Notes: generated from the letters alone by a model not told the origin. Positions 18,305 through 28,252 are shown, numbered from the stretch's first letter. The stretch is DNA of 64,000 bases from Lachancea thermotolerans CBS 6340 (GCF_000142805.1 NC_013079.1:124001-188000), one strand, 5' to 3'. A program made the numbers and translations.

Positions 18305-18969
18305 TGTCTTCAAGAAGCGGAGCGTAGCCACACTTGACGTCGAAATGAGTTTTGACGCGTCTATTCAACGCTTTCTTCGATAATTTTGTCATCTCATCGC
18401 CAAAAAAAAAAGGTGGCCGAGAAGTGCTCAATGGAGAAGACGAGCTCAAGCAAGACAGCGCCAGCTTCCAAACGCCCCCAAAATGTAGCATAGTACTCTT
18501 ATCAGCAGCTGTAGTCAAGCCAGTAGTTTGGGGTCCTTTAATACCCCCTGTGACGGCACACATATCACGTTTTGCGAGCTCTGCTCTCGAAACTGCTAAT
18601 CTTTGCACATTCAAAGGCGTGACGCTTCAACCAGTTTTCACTAGGCGTTTGGGCCAGCCGCCGCCGCGGGTCTTAGAAAAGGTAAATAGTTGACCATGTC
18701 GAGTAGCTTTACCCCCAGCAAATTTCTTTGATATATTTTTGCCCGCTCAAAGTGTACTTCAGCGGCCCAATCGTTAAAACCAATCTCAAAAACACAAGTT
18801 ACCAGGAAAAGCGTACCACTTGCCCAATGAAAGATTATTCCAAGAGATTTGCAAGCTCCACAGCCAACCTTACTGCCCAAACTCTAGGGCAAGAAGCATA
18901 TTCCCGCTATAAGCTCATGACATCCCAACTCGCTATAAACAAACTCTCCTCTCTCCCTATCATCTAATT
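18305..18969. other. Intergenic between RTT107 and tRNA-Ala
   Basis: This 665-base stretch contains the RTT107 promoter. A 46-codon ATG frame at 18827-18967 ends immediately before the tRNA. It encodes a serine/threonine-rich peptide (start MKDYSKRFASSTANLTAQ) that I do not recognise and would not call a gene on present evidence. Confidence 0.4.
18355..18360. promoter_or_regulatory. MluI cell-cycle box upstream of RTT107
   Basis: ACGCGT, within the palindrome GACGCGTC, lies about 50 bases upstream of the RTT107 ATG. MBF (Mbp1-Swi6) uses this site for G1/S transcription of DNA-replication and repair genes. A single site this close to the start is suggestive only. Confidence 0.35.
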
Positions 18970-19042
18970 GGGCGTGTGGCGTAGTTGGTAGCGCGCTCCC
19001 TTAGCATGGGAGAGGTCATCGGTTCGACTCCGGTCTCGTCCA
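18970..19042 (+). tRNA. tRNA-Ala (AGC)
   Basis: The 73-base sequence starts GGGCGTGTGGCGTAGTTGG and is nearly identical to S. cerevisiae tRNA-Ala(AGC). The acceptor stem pairs GGGCGTG with CTCGTCC, leaving discriminator A. The anticodon stem CTCCC/GGGAG encloses loop TTAGCAT with anticodon AGC. Box A (TGGCGTAGTTGG) and box B (GGTTCGACTCC) are intact. No intron and no encoded CCA. A run of Ts starts within about five bases of the 3' end and should terminate RNA polymerase III. Confidence 0.98.
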
Positions 19043-19144
19043 TTTATTTTTTGCACTTTTCCTCTGTTCGATTCCCGAGCGCCGCACCATCGATGCGCTA
19101 CCCGGCCAAAGGCACGCCTTAGTGTGCCAATATATAGCCGGACC

Positions 19145-19152
19145 GCACGTGG
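19145..19152. promoter_or_regulatory. Pho4-type site upstream of PHO81
   Basis: GCACGTGG is the high-affinity form of the Pho4 binding site in S. cerevisiae. It lies about 150 bases upstream of the PHO81 ATG, with TATATA at about 19131-19136 close by. PHO81 is itself a Pho4 target in S. cerevisiae, giving positive feedback under phosphate starvation. Confidence 0.6.
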
Positions 19153-19302
19153 CGATGAGGACGCTATTTGTCGAACATGTGCAATGTTATAGGTATCATG
19201 ACTGGAGTTGTGAATCGCGTTTACCGTCATAGTAGCCTGGCAGGATCTTTTAGTTATCAAGATTAGTTCGTACACAATCTTGGTTTCAGGTAGGCTGCAG
19301 AA

Positions 19303-22300
19303 ATGAAGTTCGGCAAGCACCTGGAGACCAGGCAGCTTGCTCTGCCAGAATACAACGGCCATTTCATCGACTACAAGTCGCTTAAGAAGCTGATCAAACA
19401 GCTGTCGCTCCCAGCTGTCGGCTCTAATGGAATCCTGGAGACTGGGGACGAGTCACTAGTGCACCAGGTACTGCAGGAACACAAAGCATCCTTTTTTTTC
19501 CGGCTGGAGCGTGAGCTAGAGAAGGTCAATGCATACTACCTCGAGAAGGAGGCAGACTTGCGGATCAAGTTTGACATCCTGCGGCTGCGGTTCGAGGAGT
19601 TCGAGAAGCGAGGAAAGCTGGCGTCCAAGAACACGGTGTCGTACCGGCACCTGCGCGATGGCATCAAGAAGTTCGAACGAGACCTCGCGCATCTTGAGCA
19701 GTTCGTGGAGCTCAACCGCACAGGGTTCTCGAAGGTGCTCAAGAAGTGGGACAAGCGGTCGCACTCGCACACGAAGGACTTCTACCTCGCCACGGTGGTC
19801 TCCGTGCAGCCCGTGTTCACACGTAATGAGGCATCGGAGCTCAATGACGCGGTTTCCGTGATCCTCATGCAGCTCAATGAGATCGGCAATTCCGAGGATT
19901 TCTTTTCTGGCTCTTTCAACGCTCGCACTGTGTCTACGTCTTACGCAAGAGTGCAAGACATCGACCCCGTTGCAAGCAGCGTGGCGAGCTATTCGCTGTC
20001 CGGCGGTTTCAAGCCGCAGACTGAGCCAGACTTTTTTGACATAGGCACAGAAATCGAGTCCTGGTATCTGGAGGCCCTCAGTATTGGCAAACTCAAAGAC
20101 GAGGAGCCTCGTTGGACGCTGCTTCGTGACTTCCCTCAGCAAAAAGTTCAAGCGTTCGTGGAGTCTCATGTACCGCATAGCCGAATCGACAAGAACCTTA
20201 TTGTCAGAGATGCGCTAACGAAGATTTTCCTACTTCTCGTGAGCAGTAGCATAGACGATGAATCATTGCGCGTTTTCTTCGAGTCTGCAGGATCCAGCAT
20301 AGATTTATCATACACCGAAGAGGACGACGTTGTGTTCTCCAAGAGGAACATATTTCACGAAGCCGCTATCTGTGAACCTCACTCCAGAGGCTTTATCCTG
20401 TTGAGGGCATTGGATCAATGCAAAGGCTCTGCTTCCTTCGAAAGCACTCTGCGCACTCTGTTGAACGCGCAGGATGCAAATGGCCGAACCCCCCTTCATT
20501 ACGCATGTGACTTGGGGAAGATGGAGTTTGTGAAGCTTTTATTGAACTCAAACCTCCTGGACTCGGTGGACATACTGGACAATGATTCGAAAACACCGTT
20601 GGTTTTGTCTGTCATCAAGAACCAGCCCGAAATCACCGAAGCCTTACTTGTGCTTGGCCACGCTAACCCTTCTCCTAGTGTCAAGGACTCAGGTAAACCG
20701 CAATTTGCCCCATTGAATGTGGCATGCGCTTATCAAAACTTTGCGGCTGCCAAGTTAATCTTAGACTTTAGTAATTTTGATCTTTCTGCCGTCCAAGATT
20801 CCCATGGGTTGTGTCCGCTTCACATTGTTGCGAAAAATGGCGGCGATGCTAAGATGATAGAGCTATTGGTGTCGCATGGATCTGACCCTAACAGAATAGA
20901 TGGCTTCAACGGTTGGACACCTGTATTCTACGCAATTCAAGAAGGGCACAGAAATACTGTCGAAGAGCTCCTGAAGCACGGAGCTAGTATTGACATTTAC
21001 GATGAGGATAATTTGTCACCGTATTTCTATGCTCTCTGGGAGGGCCATCTAAGCGTTGTTAACCTCTTACGTGGCCATTGCTCGCAAAAAACTGACACGA
21101 CAAATCCTTCTATGGACCCTCTCAGATCAGTTCTTGAGCCTACCACTGTTATGAGATTAGAAGACTCTCTGCATGGCATACCCGATTTTACACTGCCACC
21201 ACCGATCATCCCTCTACGAAAGTATGGTCATAATTTCTTGGAGAAGAAAATATTTGTTAATCTCAGTTTTAGGGCAGGCACCGCTTCAATTGTTTTGAAC
21301 AAAGAAGATGAGATGGTTTTGTCGTCCCCTGGACGTATAACTTTAACTTCAAATGTTTCAGACATCATACCAAGAAACGTGATTCTTCCAACGGAAGACG
21401 ACGATGAAAACTTTGTTGTTTTCCAGGTTGACTCTCTCGACGGCTTCTCAATTGACTTTGAGATTTTTCCGTCTTTTGGCACAAGGATGATCGCCAAGAC
21501 CACAGCTATGTCTTCGTTATTTAAAGGGCATGACAAACAACCATCTAGTAAGGGCGCCTTCATCCTACCGCTATTCGATGCGCGCTTGAAGAATGTCGGC
21601 GAATTGGTGCTTGACTATACATTTATTTTCCCCTACAGCGGCAGGCCTTTAGAAATCACAAAGTATGAGACGTACTGGAAATCAACCACTGGTAATGAGA
21701 CTGGAAAGTCAGGCAATCAGTTTATAACGTCCTCGTTGTCTGGGACTTACACAAACTTCTTCCTGTTCCCTCTAAACGATGGCACATTGATTGTTTCACC
21801 CAAAAAGGCATTCTCTACAGGCCCAATGGATCTAAAAATTTTTGATCTTAATGCCAACCAGCTCGAGAAACTTATGGGGTATTCATTGCAAGGAAACCAC
21901 GAAGGCTCGAAGGAGGTGACATACGAACAGCTGTTAAATGAGAGGTTTACAACCTTGGAAACTTTGCTAAATAATACGCCTCCTAACGCTAAGCTCGAAA
22001 TTGAGGTCTGCTTCCCCACTGCATGCGAGTTTGAAAGTATTCCTCTTAAACTGTCACCTCTGGTGAACATCAATGATTTCATTGACAATGTTTTATCCTC
22101 TTCATTTGCTCATGCTCGCCAGAGATTTCACAATGGTATGACTTCTTCCATCGTGTTCACGTCGCGCAACCCGGAGGTTTGCTCCATCTTGAACTGGAAG
22201 CAGCCCAACTTCCCGGTCTTGTTCTATATGAATGGCTTAAGGAAGGAGAACGGAGTTTTGGTTAAAGATACGCCGCACCACTTATCACACCTTTCCATGG

Positions 22301-22572
22301 ATCCCGAAAAAGTCAACTATAAAGAACCTTGCTCACGGTGCATCCGCGAGGCTGTCCAATTTGCGTCATATAACAACTTACTCGGCGTGATTGTTCCATT
22401 GGAGCTACTACGTTCTAGCCAACAGCTAGTGAGTGAAATTAGAGGTCGTGGGCTCTTGGTAATCGGGTCGCTTTTCGAGGGTGAGAACATAGCAGTTGAT
22501 CTGGCAGGAGAAGATATTAATGGCGTTAGGACCCATGATACGCTGCAGTTTAAGGGAAGCATTGACATGTAA
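19303..22572 (+). CDS. PHO81: CDK inhibitor of the phosphate pathway, Pho81
   Basis: Pho81 (YGR233C) inhibits the cyclin-CDK Pho80-Pho85 when phosphate is low, allowing nuclear Pho4 to activate PHO genes. The 1089-residue product begins with an SPX domain (about 1-170; MKFGKHLETRQLALPEYNGH, then DYKSLKKLIKQL), the inositol-pyrophosphate sensor. Ankyrin repeats follow (about 395-600), such as NGRTPLHYACDLGKMEFVK, LCPLHIVAKNGGDAKMIELL and NGWTPVFYAIQEGHRN. The region just after the ankyrins should hold the minimal inhibitory domain. The C-terminal third matches the degenerate glycerophosphodiesterase-like domain of the family. Length is close to S. cerevisiae (1178). ATG at 19303 directly gives the SPX start. 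Confidence 0.96.
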   Translation: MKFGKHLETRQLALPEYNGHFIDYKSLKKLIKQLSLPAVGSNGILETGDESLVHQVLQEHKASFFFRLERELEKVNAYYLEKEADLRIKFDILRLRFEEFEKRGKLASKNTVSYRHLRDGIKKFERDLAHLEQFVELNRTGFSKVLKKWDKRSHSHTKDFYLATVVSVQPVFTRNEASELNDAVSVILMQLNEIGNSEDFFSGSFNARTVSTSYARVQDIDPVASSVASYSLSGGFKPQTEPDFFDIGTEIESWYLEALSIGKLKDEEPRWTLLRDFPQQKVQAFVESHVPHSRIDKNLIVRDALTKIFLLLVSSSIDDESLRVFFESAGSSIDLSYTEEDDVVFSKRNIFHEAAICEPHSRGFILLRALDQCKGSASFESTLRTLLNAQDANGRTPLHYACDLGKMEFVKLLLNSNLLDSVDILDNDSKTPLVLSVIKNQPEITEALLVLGHANPSPSVKDSGKPQFAPLNVACAYQNFAAAKLILDFSNFDLSAVQDSHGLCPLHIVAKNGGDAKMIELLVSHGSDPNRIDGFNGWTPVFYAIQEGHRNTVEELLKHGASIDIYDEDNLSPYFYALWEGHLSVVNLLRGHCSQKTDTTNPSMDPLRSVLEPTTVMRLEDSLHGIPDFTLPPPIIPLRKYGHNFLEKKIFVNLSFRAGTASIVLNKEDEMVLSSPGRITLTSNVSDIIPRNVILPTEDDDENFVVFQVDSLDGFSIDFEIFPSFGTRMIAKTTAMSSLFKGHDKQPSSKGAFILPLFDARLKNVGELVLDYTFIFPYSGRPLEITKYETYWKSTTGNETGKSGNQFITSSLSGTYTNFFLFPLNDGTLIVSPKKAFSTGPMDLKIFDLNANQLEKLMGYSLQGNHEGSKEVTYEQLLNERFTTLETLLNNTPPNAKLEIEVCFPTACEFESIPLKLSPLVNINDFIDNVLSSSFAHARQRFHNGMTSSIVFTSRNPEVCSILNWKQPNFPVLFYMNGLRKENGVLVKDTPHHLSHLSMDPEKVNYKEPCSRCIREAVQFASYNNLLGVIVPLELLRSSQQLVSEIRGRGLLVIGSLFEGENIAVDLAGEDINGVRTHDTLQFKGSIDM

Positions 22573-22653
22573 TATTGGGGCAAACGTTTGACACTTTCTT
22601 TTGTACTGGCATTGAGTTATAGATATAAGTAATTGATGACTAAAGCAGCAGCG

Positions 22654-23352
22654 TTACTGCTCGACGTTTTCAAGGAAAAACCGCTTAACCTTGTCGTCAG
22701 GCACCACGTCAAGCGGCGCTTTGCCGCTGTTATCTTGAAGTTCCCGATATTCGGCATTGTACTCTTGGACTAGTATAACTGCCACGTCCCCATGCCCTTC
22801 GGACAATGCGTGAAACAAGGGAATCCAACCCTGCACATCCTTGGCATTAACAGGAGAGCGCTCGTCACAGAGAAGCTTGACCAGAGGGATACTGCCCACG
22901 CTAGCAGCCCGATGAAGGGCGAGTTGACCTCTCACGTCCTTCTTTCTAACTGATGCACCCTCCTTGACGAGCAAGCGAGCAATAGCCAAATGCTGCTTGG
23001 AGCATGCGAGATGTAGAGCTGTGACGCCTTGTGATGTGCCCAGGTCTGCGTCAGGCTTGATGGCGTGGTGGAGCAGCTCGGTAAAGATGTCGAGGTTGCC
23101 AACGGAGCTCGCAATATGCAGTGGAGACCACCCAGATTCGTCAACTAGATCGTCAAGATCTACGCTCTGCATGCGAGACAGCAAGATTTTTACTATGCTC
23201 TCATGTTGGTATGAAACTGCCCAGTGTAAAGGGTACCTGCTATCGAGATCTTGTGAAAGTAGCAGCTTGGGTTGCTCCTCGACGAGCTCTCGAACTTTGG
23301 ACTCCTGGCCCTCACGGCAGGCCTCATGGAGTGGAAAAGACCCTTGAGACAT
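22654..23352 (-). CDS. NAS6: Proteasome assembly chaperone Nas6 (gankyrin)
   Basis: Nas6 is the ankyrin-repeat chaperone that binds the C-terminal domain of Rpt3 and checks assembly of the 19S proteasome base. The 232-residue product (228 in S. cerevisiae) is ankyrin repeats throughout: FPLHEACREGQESKVRELVE, YPLHWAVSYQHESIVKILL, WSPLHIASSVGNLDIFTELL, VTALHLACSKQHLAIARLLV, QLALHRAASVGSIPLVKLL and WIPLFHALSEGHGDVAVILV. It converges on PHO81 (80 bases between stops) and diverges from PHB2, as YGR232W does between YGR233C and YGR231C. Confidence 0.96.
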   Translation of the reverse strand: MSQGSFPLHEACREGQESKVRELVEEQPKLLLSQDLDSRYPLHWAVSYQHESIVKILLSRMQSVDLDDLVDESGWSPLHIASSVGNLDIFTELLHHAIKPDADLGTSQGVTALHLACSKQHLAIARLLVKEGASVRKKDVRGQLALHRAASVGSIPLVKLLCDERSPVNAKDVQGWIPLFHALSEGHGDVAVILVQEYNAEYRELQDNSGKAPLDVVPDDKVKRFFLENVEQ

Positions 23353-23892
23353 TGCGCTTATGCTTAGGGTTTTGCTTGATTGTCAAATTTCGCTGTAGGC
23401 GATATTTGCTAGAAATTTACAACTACAGTGATGAGAGCGAAAGAGCTTAAAACAAAGGGTTTTATTTATCTAAAAAGGACAGCCAAACCTGCGTTTTGCC
23501 GACCCGAGGCCCGCTGTTTTCTAGTACCCGTAAATTGAGGACTGAGCTTCAAAAACCTGGGGGCTTCACTCAGCTTTTTAATAATTAGGCCGTACTTGAG
23601 CCAAAATAAGTGTCCATCTTGTACACAGCGCTAACACATAAAGAACTCCGCACCAACGCCAATAGTGCCAAGCCCTGGCGGCCTTTTCGTCGTCTGCTCT
23701 TGCGAGTTGATAGCTATTGTTAGTACTCGTGAAGGATACTCAGAAGTACTCACGTCGTGATCGCGGGGTATCGCTTTCGACGGAAATTAGTGGCAACTAA
23801 AAACTAACCATCTTCGCGGACCCGAAGAGTTACAACAACCGACAGGGAGCACGCCTTAAGCAGCTATTGCACCATAAGGGTTTCTCGATATC
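23353..23892. other. Divergent promoter region, NAS6 / PHB2
   Basis: About 540 bases between divergent starts. I looked for the proteasome element GGTGGCAAA expected near NAS6 and found only imperfect versions (for example AGTGGCAAC near 23790), so I do not call one. Confidence 0.4.
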
Positions 23893-24816
23893 ATGAATAG
23901 GTCTCCAGGTGAGTTTCAAAGATTCGCTAAGACATTGCAGCAGCAGCTGCAAAGAGCGCAGAAGGCAGGAAATGGCAAAGGACCACAGGCCCCAAGAGGA
24001 GCGTTTGCTGGGCTAGGTGGGCTTGTGCTTCTTGGAGGTGGTGCATTCCTCCTTAACTCGTCGCTGTTCAACGTCGACGGTGGTCACAGGGCGATCATTT
24101 ACTCCCGTCTGAACGGTGTGCAGTCCCGGATTTTCGCCGAGGGTACGCATTTCGCTATCCCATGGTTCGAAACCCCAATCGTGTACGACGTGCGCGCCAA
24201 GCCCCGCAACGTGGCGTCCTTGACCGGTACCAAGGACTTGCAGATGGTCAACATCACCTGCAGAGTGCTGTCAAGACCAAACGTGTCGCAATTGCCCACC
24301 GTGTTCCGGACCTTGGGTCAGGACTACGACGAGAGAGTGCTCCCTAGTATCGTGAACGAGGTTCTGAAGTCCGTGGTCGCGCAGTTCAACGCCTCGCAGC
24401 TAATTACCCAGAGAGAGAAGGTCTCGAGGCTTATCCGCGAGAACCTGGTGCGCCGTGCGTCGAAGTTCAACATTCTGCTGGACGATGTGTCCATCACCTA
24501 CATGACGTTCTCGCCAGAGTTCACGTACGCAGTGGAGGCCAAGCAAATCGCGCAGCAGGACGCACAAAGGGCTGCGTTTGTGGTGGACAAGGCCAGACAG
24601 GAGAAGCAAGGTATGGTGGTCAAAGCTCAAGGTGAAGCCAAGTCGGCGGAGTTGATTGGTGAAGCCATCAAGAAATCCAAGGACTACGTTGAGCTGAAGA
24701 GACTGGACACCGCCAGGGAGATTGCGACCATCTTGAGCCAGTCCCCTAACCGTGTGATTCTGGACAACGAGGCGTTGTTGTTGAACACTGCGGCAGACAC
24801 CAGGAACAGAAAGTAA
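23893..24816 (+). CDS. PHB2: Prohibitin 2
   Basis: Phb2 forms the ring complex with Phb1 in the mitochondrial inner membrane that stabilises new membrane proteins and regulates the m-AAA protease. The 307-residue product (310 in S. cerevisiae) has an N-terminal hydrophobic anchor (AGLGGLVLLGGGAFLLNSS, about residues 38-56), the SPFH/band-7 domain (NVDGGHRAIIYSRLNGVQSR, then EGTHFAIPWFETPIVYDVRA and LPSIVNEVLKSVVAQFNASQ), and a C-terminal coiled coil (ARQEKQGMVVKAQGEAKSAE). Start at 23893 gives MNRSPGEFQRFAKTLQQQLQ. Confidence 0.97.
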   Translation: MNRSPGEFQRFAKTLQQQLQRAQKAGNGKGPQAPRGAFAGLGGLVLLGGGAFLLNSSLFNVDGGHRAIIYSRLNGVQSRIFAEGTHFAIPWFETPIVYDVRAKPRNVASLTGTKDLQMVNITCRVLSRPNVSQLPTVFRTLGQDYDERVLPSIVNEVLKSVVAQFNASQLITQREKVSRLIRENLVRRASKFNILLDDVSITYMTFSPEFTYAVEAKQIAQQDAQRAAFVVDKARQEKQGMVVKAQGEAKSAELIGEAIKKSKDYVELKRLDTAREIATILSQSPNRVILDNEALLLNTAADTRNRK

Positions 24817-25231
24817 TTCTGTAGTGTGTTAGATAACATTATTTACTATGATCTTGTGTATAACCCTTAATGCTTTGAAATTGCCGGCAGGACGGGTATT
24901 GTGCTCACACGGGCACAGTGATTAGTAGAGGGAGGTCCTGCGCCCGAAGTGGCAGGGTGGGACGTAATGCCATTAGCGGTCCGGTGTGTAACGAGAGAAA
25001 GGACACATGGCTGTCAGCGAGCTATGGCGGCGGCACGGCGCGTGCCACCGGCGTCGTGCCGCGGAATGCACAGGCGCCGTGATGAGTGGCGAAAGCACCT
25101 AACAGAGGCGGTCTCCGGTGCCTTTTTTTTGTGTTTTTCGTTCTTGATTCCCGAACAGCATTATTTCAGCAGTGCTGCGGGACCGACGCCTGGCGGTCGA
25201 CGCCCAGCGGTCGGTGGTTAGCGACCGGCGC
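24817..25231. other. Intergenic, convergent PHB2 / BNS1
   Basis: A 415-base stretch between two 3' ends. No gene, RNA or repeat is recognised. Confidence 0.4.
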
Positions 25232-25483
25232 TCAGTAGTCGTCGTCGCTATCTTCCTGTTTCTGCTCAGTGGCGAAGTTCAGCTTCGTGGGCTTGGCCTT
25301 GGCTGTGAACAGCTTAGATTTGTGGTCGTTCAATTTCTGCGAGCACGGCGACAACATGTCGTCGGTAGGCGACGCGAACTTGTCCCTGAGAGGCCTCACC
25401 TCTGGTTTTTTGAACATTGATCTGCGGAGGCTGGCTCCTGTGTCTTGAGCCTGGTGCAGTGGCTGAATCGAAGGTGTAGACAT
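25232..25483 (-). CDS. BNS1: Mitotic/meiotic exit regulator Spo12/Bns1
   Basis: Spo12 and its paralogue Bns1 belong to the FEAR network that frees the phosphatase Cdc14 from Net1/Fob1 in early anaphase and are needed for correct meiotic divisions. The 83-residue product contains the signature block SPTDDMLSPCSQKLNDHKSK followed by LF (about residues 39-60), including the phospho-acceptor serines of the family, and an acidic tail EDSDDDY. It is the single counterpart of SPO12 (YHR152W) and BNS1 (YGR230W); PHB2 on one side fits YGR231C. Start and stop are standard. Confidence 0.9.
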   Translation of the reverse strand: MSTPSIQPLHQAQDTGASLRRSMFKKPEVRPLRDKFASPTDDMLSPCSQKLNDHKSKLFTAKAKPTKLNFATEQKQEDSDDDY

Positions 25484-25707
25484 TGGGAAAACTGGACGTC
25501 TAGCGAGAAGAATGGAAGCACAATCGAAAAGTCTCCGGCTTTGTTACCGGTAAATTCTGGCATCGATCAAATCCCAGCTCTGCGATGTCAAATTTATACT
25601 CAGCTCAGATGCCCAATCCGGTTTGTTTACCTTATTCCATGTTAGGGAAAGTAATAGCCCTGACATTGCTGAAGTGCATCTTTGCGGCCTGCATGAAAAT
25701 CCTCAAG

Positions 25708-25812
25708 CACGTGACTGGTTTTACACAAAGAATGGCGATAAGCACGTGCGCGTAAGCACGTGCAGTGGGCTTCATGACGTGCATCTATTGCTTTGTTTCG
25801 TGTGGGCACGTG
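25708..25812. promoter_or_regulatory. Cluster of four CACGTG E-boxes
   Basis: CACGTG occurs at 25708, 25743, 25757 and 25807, four copies in 105 bases, about 225-330 bases upstream of BNS1. The first reads GTCACGTG on the minus strand, a full Cbf1 consensus. The target gene is not clear, since no gene lies on the right for 5 kb. Confidence 0.5.
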
Positions 25813-27727
25813 AACCGGTAAGAGAGAGCCGGAGCCCGCTGGACAAGACATTCCCTGGCGGTTTGGTAGAGTCGTCAGAGCGGTCGCGCATTCCTAGGCA
25901 TCACTGGAGCCGGCTCTGCGAGTTGAAAGAGTTACGACTGAGCAGTGCTTTGGCCTTTATGAGTGCTTTCTTTGCGTTATACTGGACATACTTTTGCATA
26001 TTAAGGCACATAGACTACGCGCAGTCTGTAGTGTAATTCGCCGTGTCGGAGATGCGCTGCTTTGGCCTGTGTTCGTAAGATCCGACTAAACTGGCGGCTT
26101 GTAAATAGAGGTGCCCGTGATCTCAGCTCCGTTTGACACGGCCGCCGAAAAGAATGTCACGATCTTAGTATAGATATTTAAATAAAGTGCCTCTGTCGTG
26201 GTGCGAGGCCTAGGCACTACAGGCACAGATGTGCTTGATCTAGTGGTAAAGATAGAGATGAGTCTGCTACGCCGCCAACAAAAGGAGGCCCGCAGAAAAT
26301 CAAAAGACGCGGGAGCGACAAATTGATTTTGTCATGCGCAATATGAGAATCTCAGCTTTTTGGCTTGATGGCCCTGAGGCCTAGAAAAAGGGGAGGCTCT
26401 TCAAGGTACCAGTATAATTCGACTTTGGCGAAACGAGAGACGAGAAGTGCTTCGTTGTTGACCTCGGCCGCAATTTCCGAGAGGTTCTGGGAGCTACCAA
26501 GAACTAGCCAATATAAACATCAATTTTAAAGGCTATGCGTGAAGTCGTGGATGCTGCAAAAACCGCGACCTCGTAGTGCGGATGCTTCCAGAGCCTGTAA
26601 CCCGAGCTGGTCATAACTACTAGTTTTTCCAAGCGCAAGAAGCTCTGATTTCGCAAAACAAGGAGGAAAAAGCGAAGTCTGGTCACTCCGAGAGGGCGTT
26701 TTCATGTTTCTTCCTGATGATGAAGCAATCTTTCGTTTGTGGAAACTCAGCAGATTTCGGCCGTTTCGGTTGTTTAAGTCTTCGGACCTCAATAGCCGCG
26801 GAAGATGATTTTTCGACCGTCCTAACGTGCGCGCCTGGATGCTTCTTTTTTTTTTTTGGTTTACGTCTCATGCAATTTCATGCACATAAATGCATGAAAG
26901 TCCCCTTCTGCCATTGATGCCCTCCAAAATTACGAAGACCTGCCAGGGCGTCGATATGGTACCTAAAGAAACTGCATTGTGTGTTGACCAGAGCACAAGA
27001 TTTTTGCTCACCGATCTAAGTTTGCGAAAAGGTTAAACGTTTTTCTTGGAGTTGTAGCTAGAACATGTGGGAAGGGCTGATGAGTATCGTCTCAATGTGC
27101 ACTGGCGTTCAACAGGGCAATTGTCTTGGTCGCACTTTCCAACTGGATCTGGGCAATGGATATCCACTTCAATGACTGGCTGAAGGCATCGACTTATGTA
27201 ACACACCGGAAGATCGAACTGATATTCAATGCATGTCTAAAGCATCTTCTTGATTGCTCAGTGGCTTGCATGCATATGTTCCGTCTGCTTACATAAGTAC
27301 ATGAAACCTGCATCTAAACTTGGATTTCAAGAGCGGCCCATAAAACATTACAAAGGACGGAAGCGCTCGGCATTGTTTCCGAAGGAAAGCGGCCAAGAAT
27401 TACGCACCGTTGGCCAGCCTCCGAACTGGTCATTTCTTCGTGTTAGCATTCTCGCAAGCAGCTTTTCGAAGTCGAGCGTTGGGCATACAGTTGTTCGCCG
27501 TGATCTAAGTAATTCGCCTCTATTTACCTGAGTCCGTTGGCTCTTTCTGTCAAGTGTTGAAGAGTTGCACCATAACAATGGAATGTAAAATTGTCGACCC
27601 GAAATCCCGGCTTGTAGTTTTCGGTCAAATTGGACAAAGAGAACTTTGTCATGTTAATCCGCCCGTGACTGCCGCGAATCAGCACTTTGCCTGGCAAGAT
27701 ATCTAGCCGTATGAGAAGAAGATTATG

Positions 27728-28252
27728 CTAAAAGAAATACTCCAGATAATCGGATTTGCCACAAGTATCTTGAGTAACCCGTAACCTTGAGTGACTGAGA
27801 AGGTTGTTGGCCGTATCACTCCATAACGTAATAACTATTACACTATTGGAAGAATTCACTAAATTGTGCTCTTTGTGAAAATGCAAAAAAACAATCTGGC
27901 AGAGGCTTTTGAGTTTATGTAAACTTATTGTAGAATCGAATTGTTCAGAGAAATGGAAAAATAATTGCTCTCGAAGCCTTACAAGAAAAGAGCTTTCCGA
28001 GGAATTCTGGCGGGAAGCACATGAAAGATTCCAGGATTGTTTGGTTTTAGATGAAGCTTCAAAACAATCCCCTTTTTCAACTTTAAAATAGCAACATAAG
28101 TCCCAGGAGAAACGTGGATGCCATTGGGATAGGAACGTGACTCCCTTCATCCTTCGGTAAGCAATTATTGTGACAAAGTTGCAATCAACACAAAGAGTAA
28201 TACTTGTGTCAAAAACTAAACCATTATGCGCCCTGCTTAACATCTCAAGCAT
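27728..28252 (-). CDS. Unassigned 174-codon open frame, doubtful gene
   Basis: An ATG-initiated frame of 174 codons (start MLEMLSRAHNGLVFDTSITL) lies in otherwise gene-free AT-rich DNA. At about 40% G+C I would expect such a frame by chance in only a small percentage of regions this size. Against coding, the composition is rich in Phe, Cys and Ser, typical of antisense or non-coding frames; another frame overlaps it on the plus strand; and I recognise no family. Confidence 0.15.
   Translation of the reverse strand: MLEMLSRAHNGLVFDTSITLCVDCNFVTIIAYRRMKGVTFLSQWHPRFSWDLCCYFKVEKGDCFEASSKTKQSWNLSCASRQNSSESSFLVRLREQLFFHFSEQFDSTISLHKLKSLCQIVFLHFHKEHNLVNSSNSVIVITLWSDTANNLLSHSRLRVTQDTCGKSDYLEYFF

Noticed and set aside
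19058-19083. tRNA 3'-end-like sequence GTTCGATTCCCGAGCG followed by CACCA
   Set aside because: A box-B-like T-loop just after tRNA-Ala, but no box A, anticodon arm or matching acceptor stem is present at the right distance; at most a small fragment.
25623-26036. 137-codon open frame right of BNS1
   Set aside because: It begins with a non-ATG codon, overlaps the E-box cluster, and resembles nothing known.
26221-26275. Faint resemblance of the minus strand to the 5' end of U2 snRNA (CTAGATCAAG)
   Set aside because: The essential branch-point-pairing GTAGTA and the flanking invariant bases are missing.
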